In this document: piece by piece, positions 37,314 through 46,948 of the stretch
Numbering within the stretch: the stretch's first letter is position 1
How the letters are laid out: every line of letters begins with the position of its first letter
NCBI GenBank assembly: GCA_903825645.1
Contig: CAIKBL010000015.1
Coordinates: forward strand, 1-55,933
Reading direction: 5' to 3'
Length of the DNA stretch: 55,933 nucleotides
DNA from: an uncultured Pseudomonadota bacterium
Lineage (GTDB): Bacteria > Pseudomonadota > Gammaproteobacteria > Ga0077536
Position numbers and translations under genes: made by a program
Notes under the pieces: model-generated
What the model saw: the letters and a program-made list of their open reading frames with translations, nothing else
Databases searched by the model: none
Told to the model about the DNA's origin: nothing

Positions 37314-37976
37314 GTGAACACCCCTAAAGATGATCAATCGCGTTTTCGATTTTCCCTCGTGGTGGGGTTAATTGCGCTACTCGCTTGTGCGATGGGGGCT
37401 TATTTCGCGACACGACAGGCTACAGCCGAGGTGCCGGATATTCAGGGCTTCCTGTGGCCGGATCCGGTTATCCTCCATGATTTCACATTACTGGAAGCTC
37501 ACGGTGGCGTGTTCGACGCCGCACGCCTGGACGGACACTGGACACTCTTGTTTTTCGGCTTCACGCATTGCCCCGATGTCTGTCCGACCACGCTTAATAC
37601 GCTCAAAACCGTGCGCTCTGCGCTGCGTGATGTGCCCGCGTTCGACGCTCACGCGCAGATCCTTTTTGTGTCAGTCGACCCGGCGCGCGATACCCCCGCG
37701 GTGCTGCGCCAGTATGTCGATTACTTTGATCCACACCTGTTGGCCGCAACGGCAGCACCCGATGAGTTGAATGCACTGACCCGACAGCTCGGGGTGCTCT
37801 ACAGCAAGGTCGAAACGGACAAACCGTCCGTCTATAGCTTTGACCATACCGCCGCCATCCTATTGATCGGACCGGCGCGTCAGTTTCTGGGTGTTTTCTC
37901 GCCGCCCCATCATGCCGCGGAGATCGAGACCGCCATCCGCCGCATCTTGGCGTTTATGCAGGCAAAGCGCGTATGA
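37314..37976 (+). CDS. SCO1/SenC copper-chaperone family protein
   Basis: 220 residues from GTG 37314. A single membrane anchor (FSLVVGLIALLACAMGAYFA) is followed by a periplasmic thioredoxin-like domain. The copper ligands are seen: FTHCPDVCPTTL (CxxxC) and the distal His in YSFDHTAAILLIG. LFVSVDPARDTPAVLRQYV is a family block. SCO proteins deliver Cu to the CuA site of cytochrome c oxidase or act as thiol-disulfide reductases. No ribosome site stands before the GTG, consistent with the leaderless promoter. The stop overlaps the next gene by ATGA, and that gene is the partner copper chaperone. Confidence 0.9.
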   Translation: MNTPKDDQSRFRFSLVVGLIALLACAMGAYFATRQATAEVPDIQGFLWPDPVILHDFTLLEAHGGVFDAARLDGHWTLLFFGFTHCPDVCPTTLNTLKTVRSALRDVPAFDAHAQILFVSVDPARDTPAVLRQYVDYFDPHLLAATAAPDELNALTRQLGVLYSKVETDKPSVYSFDHTAAILLIGPARQFLGVFSPPHHAAEIETAIRRILAFMQAKRV

Positions 37977-38413
37977 AACATGCCGCAAATAAGCAGGCGG
38001 GATGGCTTTTGGTGTTGTGGCTGTTAAGCCCGCTGGTACCCGCCTGCGACGGCCTTACCGGGGCAGATCTCTGGATCCGGGAAGGACCACCCGGCGCCAC
38101 CGTACTGGCCGGCTTCGGACGGTTGATCAACCGATCACGTGAGACGCTGCAGGTATCGGAGATCCGTAGTACGGACTTTAAACTCGTGATGCTCCACGAG
38201 ACGGTCCTGCAGGCTGGACAGGCGCACATGGTGGCGCGTGATCGGTTGTTGTTAAGTCCGGGGGAAGTCCGCGCATTGTCTCCCGGCGGCCTTCACCTGA
38301 TGCTGATGCAACCGACCGTGTCACTGCGGCGCGGACAATCCGCCGTCGTGACTTTTACCTGCGGCAACACACAAAATTCGATGGTATTTTCGGTCCGGTC
38401 TTCCGATCAGTAA
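37973..38413 (+). CDS. Periplasmic copper chaperone PCuAC (DUF461)
   Basis: 146 residues with an N-terminal signal (WLLVLWLLSPLVPAC; the Cys could be a lipid site but Pro at -2 is atypical). The Cu-binding motif of the family, H-x10-M-x21-H-x-M, is matched exactly: LHETV, then HMVARD, then LHLML. PCuAC takes Cu(I) in the periplasm and, with SCO, assembles the CuA centre of cytochrome oxidases. It is translationally coupled to the SCO gene upstream; the psd gene follows within 40 bp. The terminal oxidase genes themselves are not in this window. Confidence 0.92.
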   Translation: MKHAANKQAGWLLVLWLLSPLVPACDGLTGADLWIREGPPGATVLAGFGRLINRSRETLQVSEIRSTDFKLVMLHETVLQAGQAHMVARDRLLLSPGEVRALSPGGLHLMLMQPTVSLRRGQSAVVTFTCGNTQNSMVFSVRSSDQ

Positions 38414-38449
38414 CGGAGCCCGGTGCACGCAAGGAGACGTGGGATCCCC

Positions 38450-39337
38450 ATGAACCGCTGGCAAAAATTCACAGACTGGTGTCGGGCAATGCCGCAATAC
38501 GTGGCGCCGCAACACGGCTTGTCACGGCTGATGCATCGACTGGCCGCCAGCGAACGGCCTTGGCTCGCCCAGCGCCTTATTCGAACACTGATGGCGCATT
38601 ATCCCATCGATCTCCGCGACGCCCTGGAGCCGGAGCCGACGCACTATCGATCGCTGAACGCTTTCTTTACGCGCGCCCTGCGCCCCGGGGCGCGTCCCCT
38701 ACCCGCAGATCCCTTGGCCTTTGTCTCGCCTGCCGACGGCATACTGAATCAATGCGGCGTCTTGACCGACGGGCGCATTCTGCAGGCCAAGGGCCGAGAT
38801 TACGCGGTCAGCGAGCTGCTGGCGACGCCGGGAGCCACCGCAGATCCTTTCCAGAACGGGGTTTTCGGGACCATCTACCTCGCCCCCCATAACTATCATC
38901 GCGTGCACGCGCCGTGCGACTGCACCATCACCGAAATCATTTATGTGCCTGGCGATCTCTTCTCGGTAAACCCCCGTACCGCGGCTACCGTACCCAACCT
39001 TTTTGCGCGCAATGAGCGGGTGGTCCTGCTGTGCAGCAGCGCACATGGCGAATTGGCGATTGTGCTCGTCGGCGCGATGCTGGTCGGCAGCATGACCCTG
39101 GCGTGTTGGGATCTCGCGTCCTTCTATCGAAAACGATGTTTCAACCGCCAAGCGTTCCGGCCCGGGCTTCCGCTGCAGCGCGGCGCCGAGTTGGGGCGCT
39201 TCAACATGGGCTCTACGGTCATCCTGGTGCTAGGCCGGCAGGATGTCACGTGGGACGAGCAGGCCCGTGTGGGCCAGCCAGTGAAAGTCGGTCAGGCGCT
39301 GGGGCGCTGGCGCGCCCTCGCCACTCAGGGGGAATAA
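38450..39337 (+). CDS. psd: Phosphatidylserine decarboxylase
   Basis: 295 residues from ATG 38450; AAGGAG at 38431 is slightly far, and an in-frame GTG at 38423 would place that site inside the gene. Makes phosphatidylethanolamine at the inner membrane. The proenzyme cleaves itself at the GST motif: FNMGSTVI with Gly254-Ser255 gives the pyruvoyl group on the new alpha chain. The other catalytic residues are seen in VSPADG (Asp96) and YHRVHAP (His150/153). The sequence MGST replaces the common LGST. Its last 13 bp overlap the end of nuoN tail to tail. Possibly read with the SCO-PCuAC pair. Confidence 0.95.
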   Translation: MNRWQKFTDWCRAMPQYVAPQHGLSRLMHRLAASERPWLAQRLIRTLMAHYPIDLRDALEPEPTHYRSLNAFFTRALRPGARPLPADPLAFVSPADGILNQCGVLTDGRILQAKGRDYAVSELLATPGATADPFQNGVFGTIYLAPHNYHRVHAPCDCTITEIIYVPGDLFSVNPRTAATVPNLFARNERVVLLCSSAHGELAIVLVGAMLVGSMTLACWDLASFYRKRCFNRQAFRPGLPLQRGAELGRFNMGSTVILVLGRQDVTWDEQARVGQPVKVGQALGRWRALATQGE

Positions 39338-40764
39338 GGGATCGCCGCCGCCTGACAGATCGCCATCAGGCCGCCGGGCATAAGTCCCAGCAGCAGGACG
39401 AGCAAGCCGTTCACCGACAACAGGAACCGCAGATCAGCGGAGCCCGTGACGGGATAAGGCGACTCGGGCTCATCGAAATACATGATTTTGATGACGCGGA
39501 GGTAGTAATACGCGCCGATCAGCGAAAACAAGACCGCGACGCCGGCAAGCCAGACGTAATCCGCGGCGACCACTTCTTTCAGCACAGACCACTTCGCCCA
39601 AAAGCCGCCGAAAGGCGGCACACCCGCCATCGAGAACATCAGGATGAGCAGAATGAACGCAAACCAGGGACTGCGTTTGCCGAGTCCCGCGAGATCGCTC
39701 AACTGATCGCCTTCCGATTGGGCCGAGCAGAGCAAAATAATCGAGCCGAACGCCCCCATGCTCATCAACGCGTAGAGCGTGATATAGAACATCGAAGCCG
39801 CATAGCCGTTGGCGCTCGCTGAAATCAGGCCAAGCAGCATGAAACCCATGTGGGCAATAGTGGAATACGCCAGCATGCGCTTGAAGTTGCGCTGAGAAAT
39901 AGCCAGCAGGTTACCGAGTCCCATCGATAGCACCGACAGGATGATCAACATCTGCTGCCATTGCTCCGCCAGTCCTTCAAGACCATCCACCAGCAAGCGC
40001 ATGGTCATCCCGAACGCGGCAAGCTTCGGCGCCGTGCCGATGAACTGCGTCACGGGCGTTGCCGCCCCTTGATAGACGTCCGGCACCCACATATGGAACG
40101 GGACCACGCCTAATTTGAAGCCGATACCCACGACCAGGAATACCAGACCAAAGGTCAGCAGGAGGCGCTGCGATTCGAGATTGGCAACTTTGACCAACAG
40201 CTCAGACAGGTCAAGCGTGCCGGCGACGCCATACAAAATTGACATCCCGTAGAGCAGTAAGCCTGAGGCGAGCGCGCCCAGCACGAAATACTTCATGGCC
40301 GCCTCTGAGGCCACCACGGAATTGCGTTGAAGCGCGACCAGCGAATAAAGGGAGAGCGACAGCAGTTCAAGACCCAGATAAACGGTCAGCAAACTGCTCG
40401 CCGATATCAAGATCATCATGCCGAGCGTGGCAAACAGGGCGAGCGGATAATACTCCCCGCGGATTTCGCCGGGACGCTTGCTGAAATATTCCCGCGCATA
40501 AAAGAAGGACAGCAAGACCAACACCAACACGAAGGTCTTGAGCACCACGCCGAGCACATCAATCCGAAGGGTCCCCGAAAAACCGAACATGGCGGCCTCG
40601 GGCACGAATCGCGCAACTTCCGCCAGGACGATCACACAGGACAGCACCGCCGCCCAGAAAGTCAGCTCAGGGCTCCGTTTACCGGCAAACGCGTCGACCA
40701 GCAACACGACACACGCGAGCGCGAGCAGGCTAACTTCCGGCAGGATCAGGGCAATGTCATTCAT
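39325..40764 (-). CDS. nuoN: NADH-quinone oxidoreductase subunit N
   Basis: 479 residues from ATG 40764 (MNDIALILPEVSLLAL). Antiporter-like membrane subunit of respiratory complex I with about 14 helices. Family blocks include EYYPLALFATLGMMILISA, GVVPFHMWVPDVYQGAATPVTQF with its conserved charged residues, and AYSTIAHMGFMLLG. Last gene of the nuo operon; 12 bp separate it from nuoM. Its stop overlaps the convergent psd by 13 bp. Confidence 0.96.
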   Translation of the reverse strand: MNDIALILPEVSLLALACVVLLVDAFAGKRSPELTFWAAVLSCVIVLAEVARFVPEAAMFGFSGTLRIDVLGVVLKTFVLVLVLLSFFYAREYFSKRPGEIRGEYYPLALFATLGMMILISASSLLTVYLGLELLSLSLYSLVALQRNSVVASEAAMKYFVLGALASGLLLYGMSILYGVAGTLDLSELLVKVANLESQRLLLTFGLVFLVVGIGFKLGVVPFHMWVPDVYQGAATPVTQFIGTAPKLAAFGMTMRLLVDGLEGLAEQWQQMLIILSVLSMGLGNLLAISQRNFKRMLAYSTIAHMGFMLLGLISASANGYAASMFYITLYALMSMGAFGSIILLCSAQSEGDQLSDLAGLGKRSPWFAFILLILMFSMAGVPPFGGFWAKWSVLKEVVAADYVWLAGVAVLFSLIGAYYYLRVIKIMYFDEPESPYPVTGSADLRFLLSVNGLLVLLLGLMPGGLMAICQAAAIPYSP

Positions 40765-40776
40765 AGGCGGCAATCG

Positions 40777-42318
40777 TTAATACGCTTCAATAGAGGTTTT
40801 GGATTGCGCGACCTGCTGCAACAGATGATCGACGCTGACGTGCATGGTATCCAGCAACGGGGCCGGCCAAATGCCGAGCGCCAGAACCGCCACTGCCAGA
40901 GTGGCGAGGATCAGGGTCTCCCGTCCATTGATATCGGTAAGCTCGGCGACGTGCGGGTTACGGATCTCCCCGAACGCGACGCGCTTATACATCCATAACG
41001 TATAGGCCGCCCCCAGGATGAGCGTCGTGGCCGCCAAAAAGGCATACCACACGTTCGCCTTGAAGCTGCTCAGGATCACCATGAATTCACCCACAAAACC
41101 CGAGGTCGCCGGCAACCCGGCATTCGCCATCGAGAAGAGCAGGAAAAACGCCGCAAATTTCGGCATGGTGTTGGCCACACCGCCGTAATCCTGAATCATC
41201 CGGCTGTGCATCCGGTCATACAAGACGCCGACACAGAGGAACATCGCGCCAGAGATGAAGCCATGCGAAATCATCTGCACAATCGCACCCTCCATACCCA
41301 TCGCGGCGTCATGCCAGTTCCCGGTCGCGCCGTAGATCTGAAAGACCATGAAGAAGCCCAGGGTCACGAATCCCATGTGCGAAATCGATGAATACGCAAT
41401 CAGCTTTTTCATGTCCTGTTGCGCAAGGGCGACAAAACCAATGTACACCACGGCGATCAGCGATAAGGCAATCATCAGCCAACCGAGGGACGCGGCAGCA
41501 TCCGGCGTAATGGGCAAGCTGAAACGGAGGAAACCGTAACCGCCCATTTTCAGCATCACCGCGGCCAGCACCACAGAGCCCCCGGTCGGGGCTTCGACAT
41601 GGGCGTCGGGTAACCAGGTGTGCACCGGCCACATCGGCACTTTCACCGCGAAGGCCAACAAGAACGCGACAAAAATCCAGCGTTGTTCGTTGAGGGTCAG
41701 GACCGCTTCGTACATATCCCGGAGCGCGAAACTGCCGGCCTGCGTATAGAGATACAGCAGCGCCACCAGCATGCAGACAGAGCCGAGAAAGGTGTACAGA
41801 AAGAACTTGATGGTGGCATAGACGCGTCGCGGTCCGCCCCAAATCCCGATGATCAGGAACATCGGGATCAGCATGGCTTCCCAGAACACGTAGAAGAGCA
41901 TCGCATCAAGGGCACTGAACACGGCGTTCATGAGACCTTCCAAGATCAGGAATGCCCCCATATAGAGATGGCTACGGTCTTCGACCGACCGCCAACCGGC
42001 CAAGATGACTAATACCGTCGTGAACGTCGTCAACAGGATAAGCGGCAGCGCGATACCATCAATACCTAAGTGGTAGTAAATCTTATAGGCCGCAATCCAT
42101 TCACTCCGCTCGACAAACTGCATCTCAGCCGTGGTCGGGTCAAAATAGCGATAGAGCAGCAGTGACACCGCAAAAGTCAGCAGCGAGATAAAGAACGCAT
42201 CCTGCTTCACGGCGCGGTCACGCACGCGACTGCCTGCAAAAATTACCCACAGCCCGCCCATGATCGGCAGCCACATACAAAGGCTCAAAAGGGGTAAATC
42301 AGTGTGCATAGGTATCAT
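40777..42318 (-). CDS. nuoM: NADH-quinone oxidoreductase subunit M
   Basis: 513 residues (510 if the ATG at 42309 is used, giving MHTDLPLLSL). Proton-pumping antiporter-like membrane subunit of complex I. The pumping signature is seen: Glu in YVFWEAMLIPMFLIIGIWGG, Lys in FAVKVPMWPVHTWLPDAHVEAPT, and KLIAYSSISHMGFV. Between nuoL and nuoN, same strand, in the standard order. Confidence 0.97.
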   Translation of the reverse strand: MIPMHTDLPLLSLCMWLPIMGGLWVIFAGSRVRDRAVKQDAFFISLLTFAVSLLLYRYFDPTTAEMQFVERSEWIAAYKIYYHLGIDGIALPLILLTTFTTVLVILAGWRSVEDRSHLYMGAFLILEGLMNAVFSALDAMLFYVFWEAMLIPMFLIIGIWGGPRRVYATIKFFLYTFLGSVCMLVALLYLYTQAGSFALRDMYEAVLTLNEQRWIFVAFLLAFAVKVPMWPVHTWLPDAHVEAPTGGSVVLAAVMLKMGGYGFLRFSLPITPDAAASLGWLMIALSLIAVVYIGFVALAQQDMKKLIAYSSISHMGFVTLGFFMVFQIYGATGNWHDAAMGMEGAIVQMISHGFISGAMFLCVGVLYDRMHSRMIQDYGGVANTMPKFAAFFLLFSMANAGLPATSGFVGEFMVILSSFKANVWYAFLAATTLILGAAYTLWMYKRVAFGEIRNPHVAELTDINGRETLILATLAVAVLALGIWPAPLLDTMHVSVDHLLQQVAQSKTSIEAY

Positions 42319-42355
42319 TTGCCGAGGGTCTGAATGCCGAGAGGGCGAGTCGGGC

Positions 42356-44320
42356 TCATGTGAAAAGGTGGTGGACGAACACGCCCAATAACGCCAGGAG
42401 GCCGATAATCATGGCGAACGCATAGTGGTAGAGATAACCCGACTGCACGCCGCGCATCACACCCGAAAACCACCCCACAAGACGTCCAGAGCCGTTGACC
42501 AGCAGGCCATCGATGAGCGCGACATCGCCCCACCGCCAAAGTTTGCTGCCGGTACCTCGTGCTCCGCCCGCGAAAAACCAGTCGTTAAAACGATCGAAAC
42601 CGTACTTGTCGAGCAGGATGGCGTGAATCGGTCGAAACGCTGCGGCGATTTTACCTGGCAAGGTCGGTTGCACGAGATAAAGGAACCACGCCACCACCAC
42701 ACCTGACATGGCGAGCAGGAAGGGAGGTTGGGTCATCCCTTCCGTGATGAAAGGCACAGCGCCGTGAAACTCTTCGGCCATTTGATGCAACACGTTATGG
42801 GCGGGCAGGACGAAAATACTCTTGCCAAAATAATCGCCAAACAGCATGGGCCCAACGCCGGCGAGGCCCGCGACAAGCGAAGGCACGGCCAAGACCACGA
42901 GCGGGATCCAAACCACGGCGGGTGATTCATGCAGATGTTCTGCGGTGTGGTGATCCATGCGCGGTTTTCCATGGAAAACCATGAACACCAGCCGGAAGGA
43001 GTAGAGCGCGGTGATAAACACGCCCGAGAGGCACGCCCAATAAGCAATTTCGGCACCGGGGGTGTGTGAAAGTTTCACCGCTTCCAGGATGCCGTCCTTG
43101 GAGAAGAAGCCGGAGGTACCGGGGAATCCGATCAGCGCCAGCGATCCGACCATCGAGGTTAGCCAGGTGATCGGCATACGGCGCCACAGGCCCCCCATCT
43201 TGCGCATGTCCTGCTCATGGTGCATGCCCATGATGACGGATCCCGCGGCGAGAAAGAGCAAGGCTTTGAAAAAGGCGTGCGTGAACAAGTGGAAAATCGC
43301 GGCGGCATAGGCCGAAGCGCCCAGCGCCACGGTCATGTAGCCTAGTTGAGACAATGTCGAATAAGCGACCACTCTTTTAATGTCATTCTGGACAAGACCC
43401 AGCAGCCCCATGAAAAAGGCCGTCGTCGCGCCAATCAACAGAACGACGGACAATGCCGTCGTCGACAACTCGAAAAGCGGCGACATGCGGGCGACCATGA
43501 AGATCCCCGCCGTGACCATCGTCGCGGCATGGATAAGCGCAGAAATCGGCGTCGGACCTTCCATCGAGTCGGGCAGCCAGACATGCAGCGGCACCTGTGC
43601 GGATTTGCCCATGGCGCCGACAAACAAGCACAGGCACGTAAAAGTCAGGACTGACCACGACGTGCTGCTCGGCCAAATGCGCAGGGTCGTGTCGACCAAC
43701 GTTGGCGCCTTGGCGAATACCTCGGCGTAATCCAGACTGCCGAAGTAGGTCAGCACCGCCGCTATCCCCAGCAAGAAACCAAAGTCACCTACCCGGTTGA
43801 CGAGGAAGGCCTTTAAGTTGGCGTAGATGGCCGTGTCACGCGTATACCAGAAGCCGATCAGCAGATAGGACACGAGCCCCACCGCTTCCCAGCCGAAGAA
43901 CAGCTGGAGGAAATTATTGGACATCACCAACATCAGCATGCTGAACGTAAAAAGAGAGATGTACGCGAAAAATCGCTGATAGCCGGGATCATCGTGCATA
44001 TAGCCGACGGTGTAGATATGCACCATCCACGACACAAAACTCACGACCACCATCATGGTGACCGTCAACTGATCGATCAAAAATCCTATCTGAAAATTAA
44101 CGCCCCCGCTCTGCATCCACGTATACAAAGCGACATTGAGGGGTGGCGCCCCATTAAAAACGATGTCGCGGAAAACCATGCAGGACAGCGCGCAGGAAAA
44201 ACCAACACACAGAATCGTTATCCAATGCGCCCCGGCACGCCCAATCAGACGACCGAACAAGCCCGCGGCGATGGCTCCCGCCAACGGCGCCAGGACAATC
44301 GCCAGACACAGTTCTTTCAC
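42356..44320 (-). CDS. nuoL: NADH-quinone oxidoreductase subunit L
   Basis: 654 residues. The largest antiporter-like subunit of complex I, with the long C-terminal lateral helix. Blocks: [19 protein letters not shown] with the key Glu, [31 protein letters not shown]-type region (here [11 protein letters not shown]) with Lys and His, and [14 protein letters not shown]. Starts 48 bp after nuoK. Confidence 0.97.
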   Translation of the reverse strand: [654 protein letters not shown]

Positions 44321-44368
44321 TTAAACATCTCGCTTTTTGTCATGCCTGTTTCACGCATTTCCAGTCCA

Positions 44369-44674
44369 TCATCCGTGCATCGTGCTGATGTCTTCAACAT
44401 TAATCGAACGTCGATTGCGGAAAAGCACCACGAGAATAGCCAGGCCAATCGCAGACTCTGCGGCCGCCACGGTCAGGATGAAAAAGACGAACACTTGTCC
44501 GGCGATATCCCGGTTGAAGTGGGAAAAAGCAATGAAATTCAGATTCACTGCCAACAACATCAACTCGATGCACATCAGCAGCAAGATAATGTTTTTACGA
44601 TTGACGAAGATCCCTGCAACGCTCACGCAGAACAGGATCGCGCCCACCACCAGAAAATCCGCTAGCGCCAGCAT
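44369..44674 (-). CDS. nuoK: NADH-quinone oxidoreductase subunit K
   Basis: 101 residues from ATG 44674, preceded by GGAG at good spacing; an in-frame TTG at 44704 would add ten residues absent from the family and overlap nuoJ. Three membrane helices with the conserved membrane Glu residues in [17 protein letters not shown] and [16 protein letters not shown], part of the proton path of complex I. Confidence 0.96.
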   Translation of the reverse strand: MLALADFLVVGAILFCVSVAGIFVNRKNIILLLMCIELMLLAVNLNFIAFSHFNRDIAGQVFVFFILTVAAAESAIGLAILVVLFRNRRSINVEDISTMHG

Positions 44675-44690
44675 GCGCGTCTCCGCTTGA

Positions 44691-45314
44691 TCATGGGTTT
44701 TCAATCCTGTCCGGTTCGGGCTTCACGGCGACCATTTTGACCAGGCGCACACGATCCGCGCGAGAAGCCTGGACCTGTCGTTCGGGGCGCGGTGCCTTGG
44801 TTTGACGGGTGGTGCGTAGGGTGAGTGCGATAGCCGAAATAATCGCTACCAGCAGCAACACCGCGGCGACTTCGAAAGGCAATACATATTGCGTATAGAG
44901 GACGCGTCCGATCTGCGCTGTATTCTGATAGTCGGCCGCCGCGGCAGGCGGTTGGGGCACGGCGCCAAGACCGAAATGCTGATGGCCGACCACCAGCCCT
45001 ATCGCGGCCAGCATCAGAAAGGCGACGATCCCCGCAGCCGGCACATACGTCGAAAATCCTTCCCGCAGTGCCGCGACATTGATATCCAGCATCATCACGA
45101 CGAACAGGAACAGGACCATCACCGCGCCCACATAGACCAGGACCAGCGCAATGGCCAGAAATTCTGCTTCAAGCAACATCCAAAGTCCGGCGCTCGCAAA
45201 GAACGCGACGACCAGGAACAAGACGGCGTGCACAGGGTTGCGCACCGTGATCACCATCGTGGCGGCGAATAACAGGCCGGCGGCGAAGGCGTAGAAAACG
45301 AGTTGCTCAAACAT
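44691..45314 (-). CDS. nuoJ: NADH-quinone oxidoreductase subunit J
   Basis: 207 residues from ATG 45314 ([10 protein letters not shown]). Five membrane helices; [26 protein letters not shown] contains the pi-bulge helix that links quinone reduction to pumping in complex I. The C-terminal ~35 residues are basic and poorly conserved. 31 bp after nuoI. Confidence 0.95.
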   Translation of the reverse strand: MFEQLVFYAFAAGLLFAATMVITVRNPVHAVLFLVVAFFASAGLWMLLEAEFLAIALVLVYVGAVMVLFLFVVMMLDINVAALREGFSTYVPAAGIVAFLMLAAIGLVVGHQHFGLGAVPQPPAAAADYQNTAQIGRVLYTQYVLPFEVAAVLLLVAIISAIALTLRTTRQTKAPRPERQVQASRADRVRLVKMVAVKPEPDRIENP

Positions 45315-45345
45315 GCTGTAATTTTTTCTCGTGCGGACCGCTGGT

Positions 45346-45834
45346 CTATCGATAAGCTGCTTCGGCTGCGCGATCGGCGGCAATCTGTGCCTCGAAGCGA
45401 TCGCCGTTAGCCAGTAGCTTCTGTTTTGTCATCAGAAGATCGCTGCGCGTTTCCCCGTGATACTCGAAATGCCGGGTCTCCACGATCGAATCGACCGGGC
45501 AGGATTCTTCACAAAATCCACAAAAAATGCATTTCGAAAGATCGATGTCGTAACGGGTCGTCCGGCGGGTACCGTCGTCCCGTGGCTCCGATTCGATCGT
45601 AATCGCCAAGGCTGGACAAACGGCCTCGCAAAGCTTGCAGGCGATGCAACGTTCTTCCCCGTTCGCATAGCGGCGCAGCGCGTGAAGTCCCCGGAAACGA
45701 GCAGACTGCGGTGTCTTCTCCTCGGGGTACTGCACCGTAATCTTACGCTCGAACAAATAACGGCCCGTCAGACTCATGCCCTTGACGAGTTCGAACAGAG
45801 TCAGACTCTTGAGATAACTGACGACAGCGTTCAT
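45346..45834 (-). CDS. nuoI: NADH-quinone oxidoreductase subunit I
   Basis: 162 residues from ATG 45834. Carries two [4Fe-4S] clusters (N6a, N6b) linking the peripheral arm to N2: cysteines at 63, 66, 69, 73 and 102, 105, 108, 112 in the CxxCxxCxxxC pattern. The N-terminal helix packs against the membrane arm. Starts 1 bp after the nuoH stop. Confidence 0.97.
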   Translation of the reverse strand: MNAVVSYLKSLTLFELVKGMSLTGRYLFERKITVQYPEEKTPQSARFRGLHALRRYANGEERCIACKLCEAVCPALAITIESEPRDDGTRRTTRYDIDLSKCIFCGFCEESCPVDSIVETRHFEYHGETRSDLLMTKQKLLANGDRFEAQIAADRAAEAAYR

Positions 45835-45835
45835 T

Positions 45836-46948
45836 TCAGGCTCCTGCACCGGCCAGGGTGGGGGTGGCAAACCACGGTGGAACTTTCAACACGACGAGTG
45901 TCGCCACGACCACAATCCACACGATGGTGATCGGCAGAAAGACCTTCCAGCCGAGTCGCATGATTTGGTCATACCGGTAACGCGGAAACGTCGCCCGGAA
46001 CCACAAAAACAAGAACAGGAATAAGAAAATCTTGAACACGAACCAATGGATCCCATCGCCCAGTAGCGTACCGATCACCGGCACATGGGTCATCGACTCT
46101 GGGAGAGGTGACATCCAACCGCCGAAGAACATCACCGAGGTAAGGCCCGAGATGAGGATCATGTTCGCGTATTCCGCGAGGAAGAACAAAGCGAATCCCA
46201 TGCCCGCGTATTCCACATGAAAGCCGGCTACGATCTCGGATTCGCCTTCGCTGACATCAAACGGCGCGCGGTTCGTTTCCGCGACACCCGAAATAAAATA
46301 GATCAGGAAGAGCGGAAACAGCGGGATCCAGAACCAGGTCAGGAGGTTGCCGCGCTGTGCCTGCACAATATCGCCGAGGTTAAGACTGCCGGCGGCGACC
46401 AACACGCCCACCAAGGCAAACCCCATCGCAATTTCATAACTGACGATCTGCGCGGCCGAGCGCATAGCCCCCAAGAAGGCATATTTCGAATTAGAGGCCC
46501 AACCCGCAATGATAATGCCGTAGACCCCCAGAGAGGTCAGCGCGAGGATATAAAGCAGCCCCGCATTGATGTTCGTGAGGACCATCTCGCTACCGAAGGG
46601 CACCACGGCCCAAGCGGCCAGCGCCGGGGCAAGCGCCACGATGGGGGCGAGCAGGAACAAGAATTTATTGGCCCCGTCGGGGATGATGATTTCCTTCATC
46701 AGCAACTTGAAGGCATCGGCGATCGGCTGCCCGAATCCACCGAGGAACGGGATCCCGAAAAAAGTTACCCGGTTCGGGCCCAGCCGAACCTGCATGTAAC
46801 CGATGACTTTGCGTTCCAGCAATGTGAGATAGGCCACGCACCCCATCAGCGGGAGCAAAATGACGACAATCTTCAGGAGCATGATCGCAATCGTCGCGGC
46901 CATCTCCGGCATGTAGAGCGCGAGCTGCTGGTGAAGTAACTCAGTCAC
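45836..46948 (-). CDS. nuoH: NADH-quinone oxidoreductase subunit H
   Basis: 370 residues, about eight helices. Forms part of the quinone site: [37 protein letters not shown] and the loop [30 protein letters not shown] with its acidic cluster. Overlaps the end of nuoG by 8 bp. Confidence 0.97.
   Translation of the reverse strand: MTELLHQQLALYMPEMAATIAIMLLKIVVILLPLMGCVAYLTLLERKVIGYMQVRLGPNRVTFFGIPFLGGFGQPIADAFKLLMKEIIIPDGANKFLFLLAPIVALAPALAAWAVVPFGSEMVLTNINAGLLYILALTSLGVYGIIIAGWASNSKYAFLGAMRSAAQIVSYEIAMGFALVGVLVAAGSLNLGDIVQAQRGNLLTWFWIPLFPLFLIYFISGVAETNRAPFDVSEGESEIVAGFHVEYAGMGFALFFLAEYANMILISGLTSVMFFGGWMSPLPESMTHVPVIGTLLGDGIHWFVFKIFLFLFLFLWFRATFPRYRYDQIMRLGWKVFLPITIVWIVVVATLVVLKVPPWFATPTLAGAGA

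Noticed and set aside
43994-44665. Plus-strand frame of 223 codons across nuoL-nuoK
   Set aside because: Antisense to well-conserved complex I genes; the His/Gln-rich product is typical of an antisense shadow.
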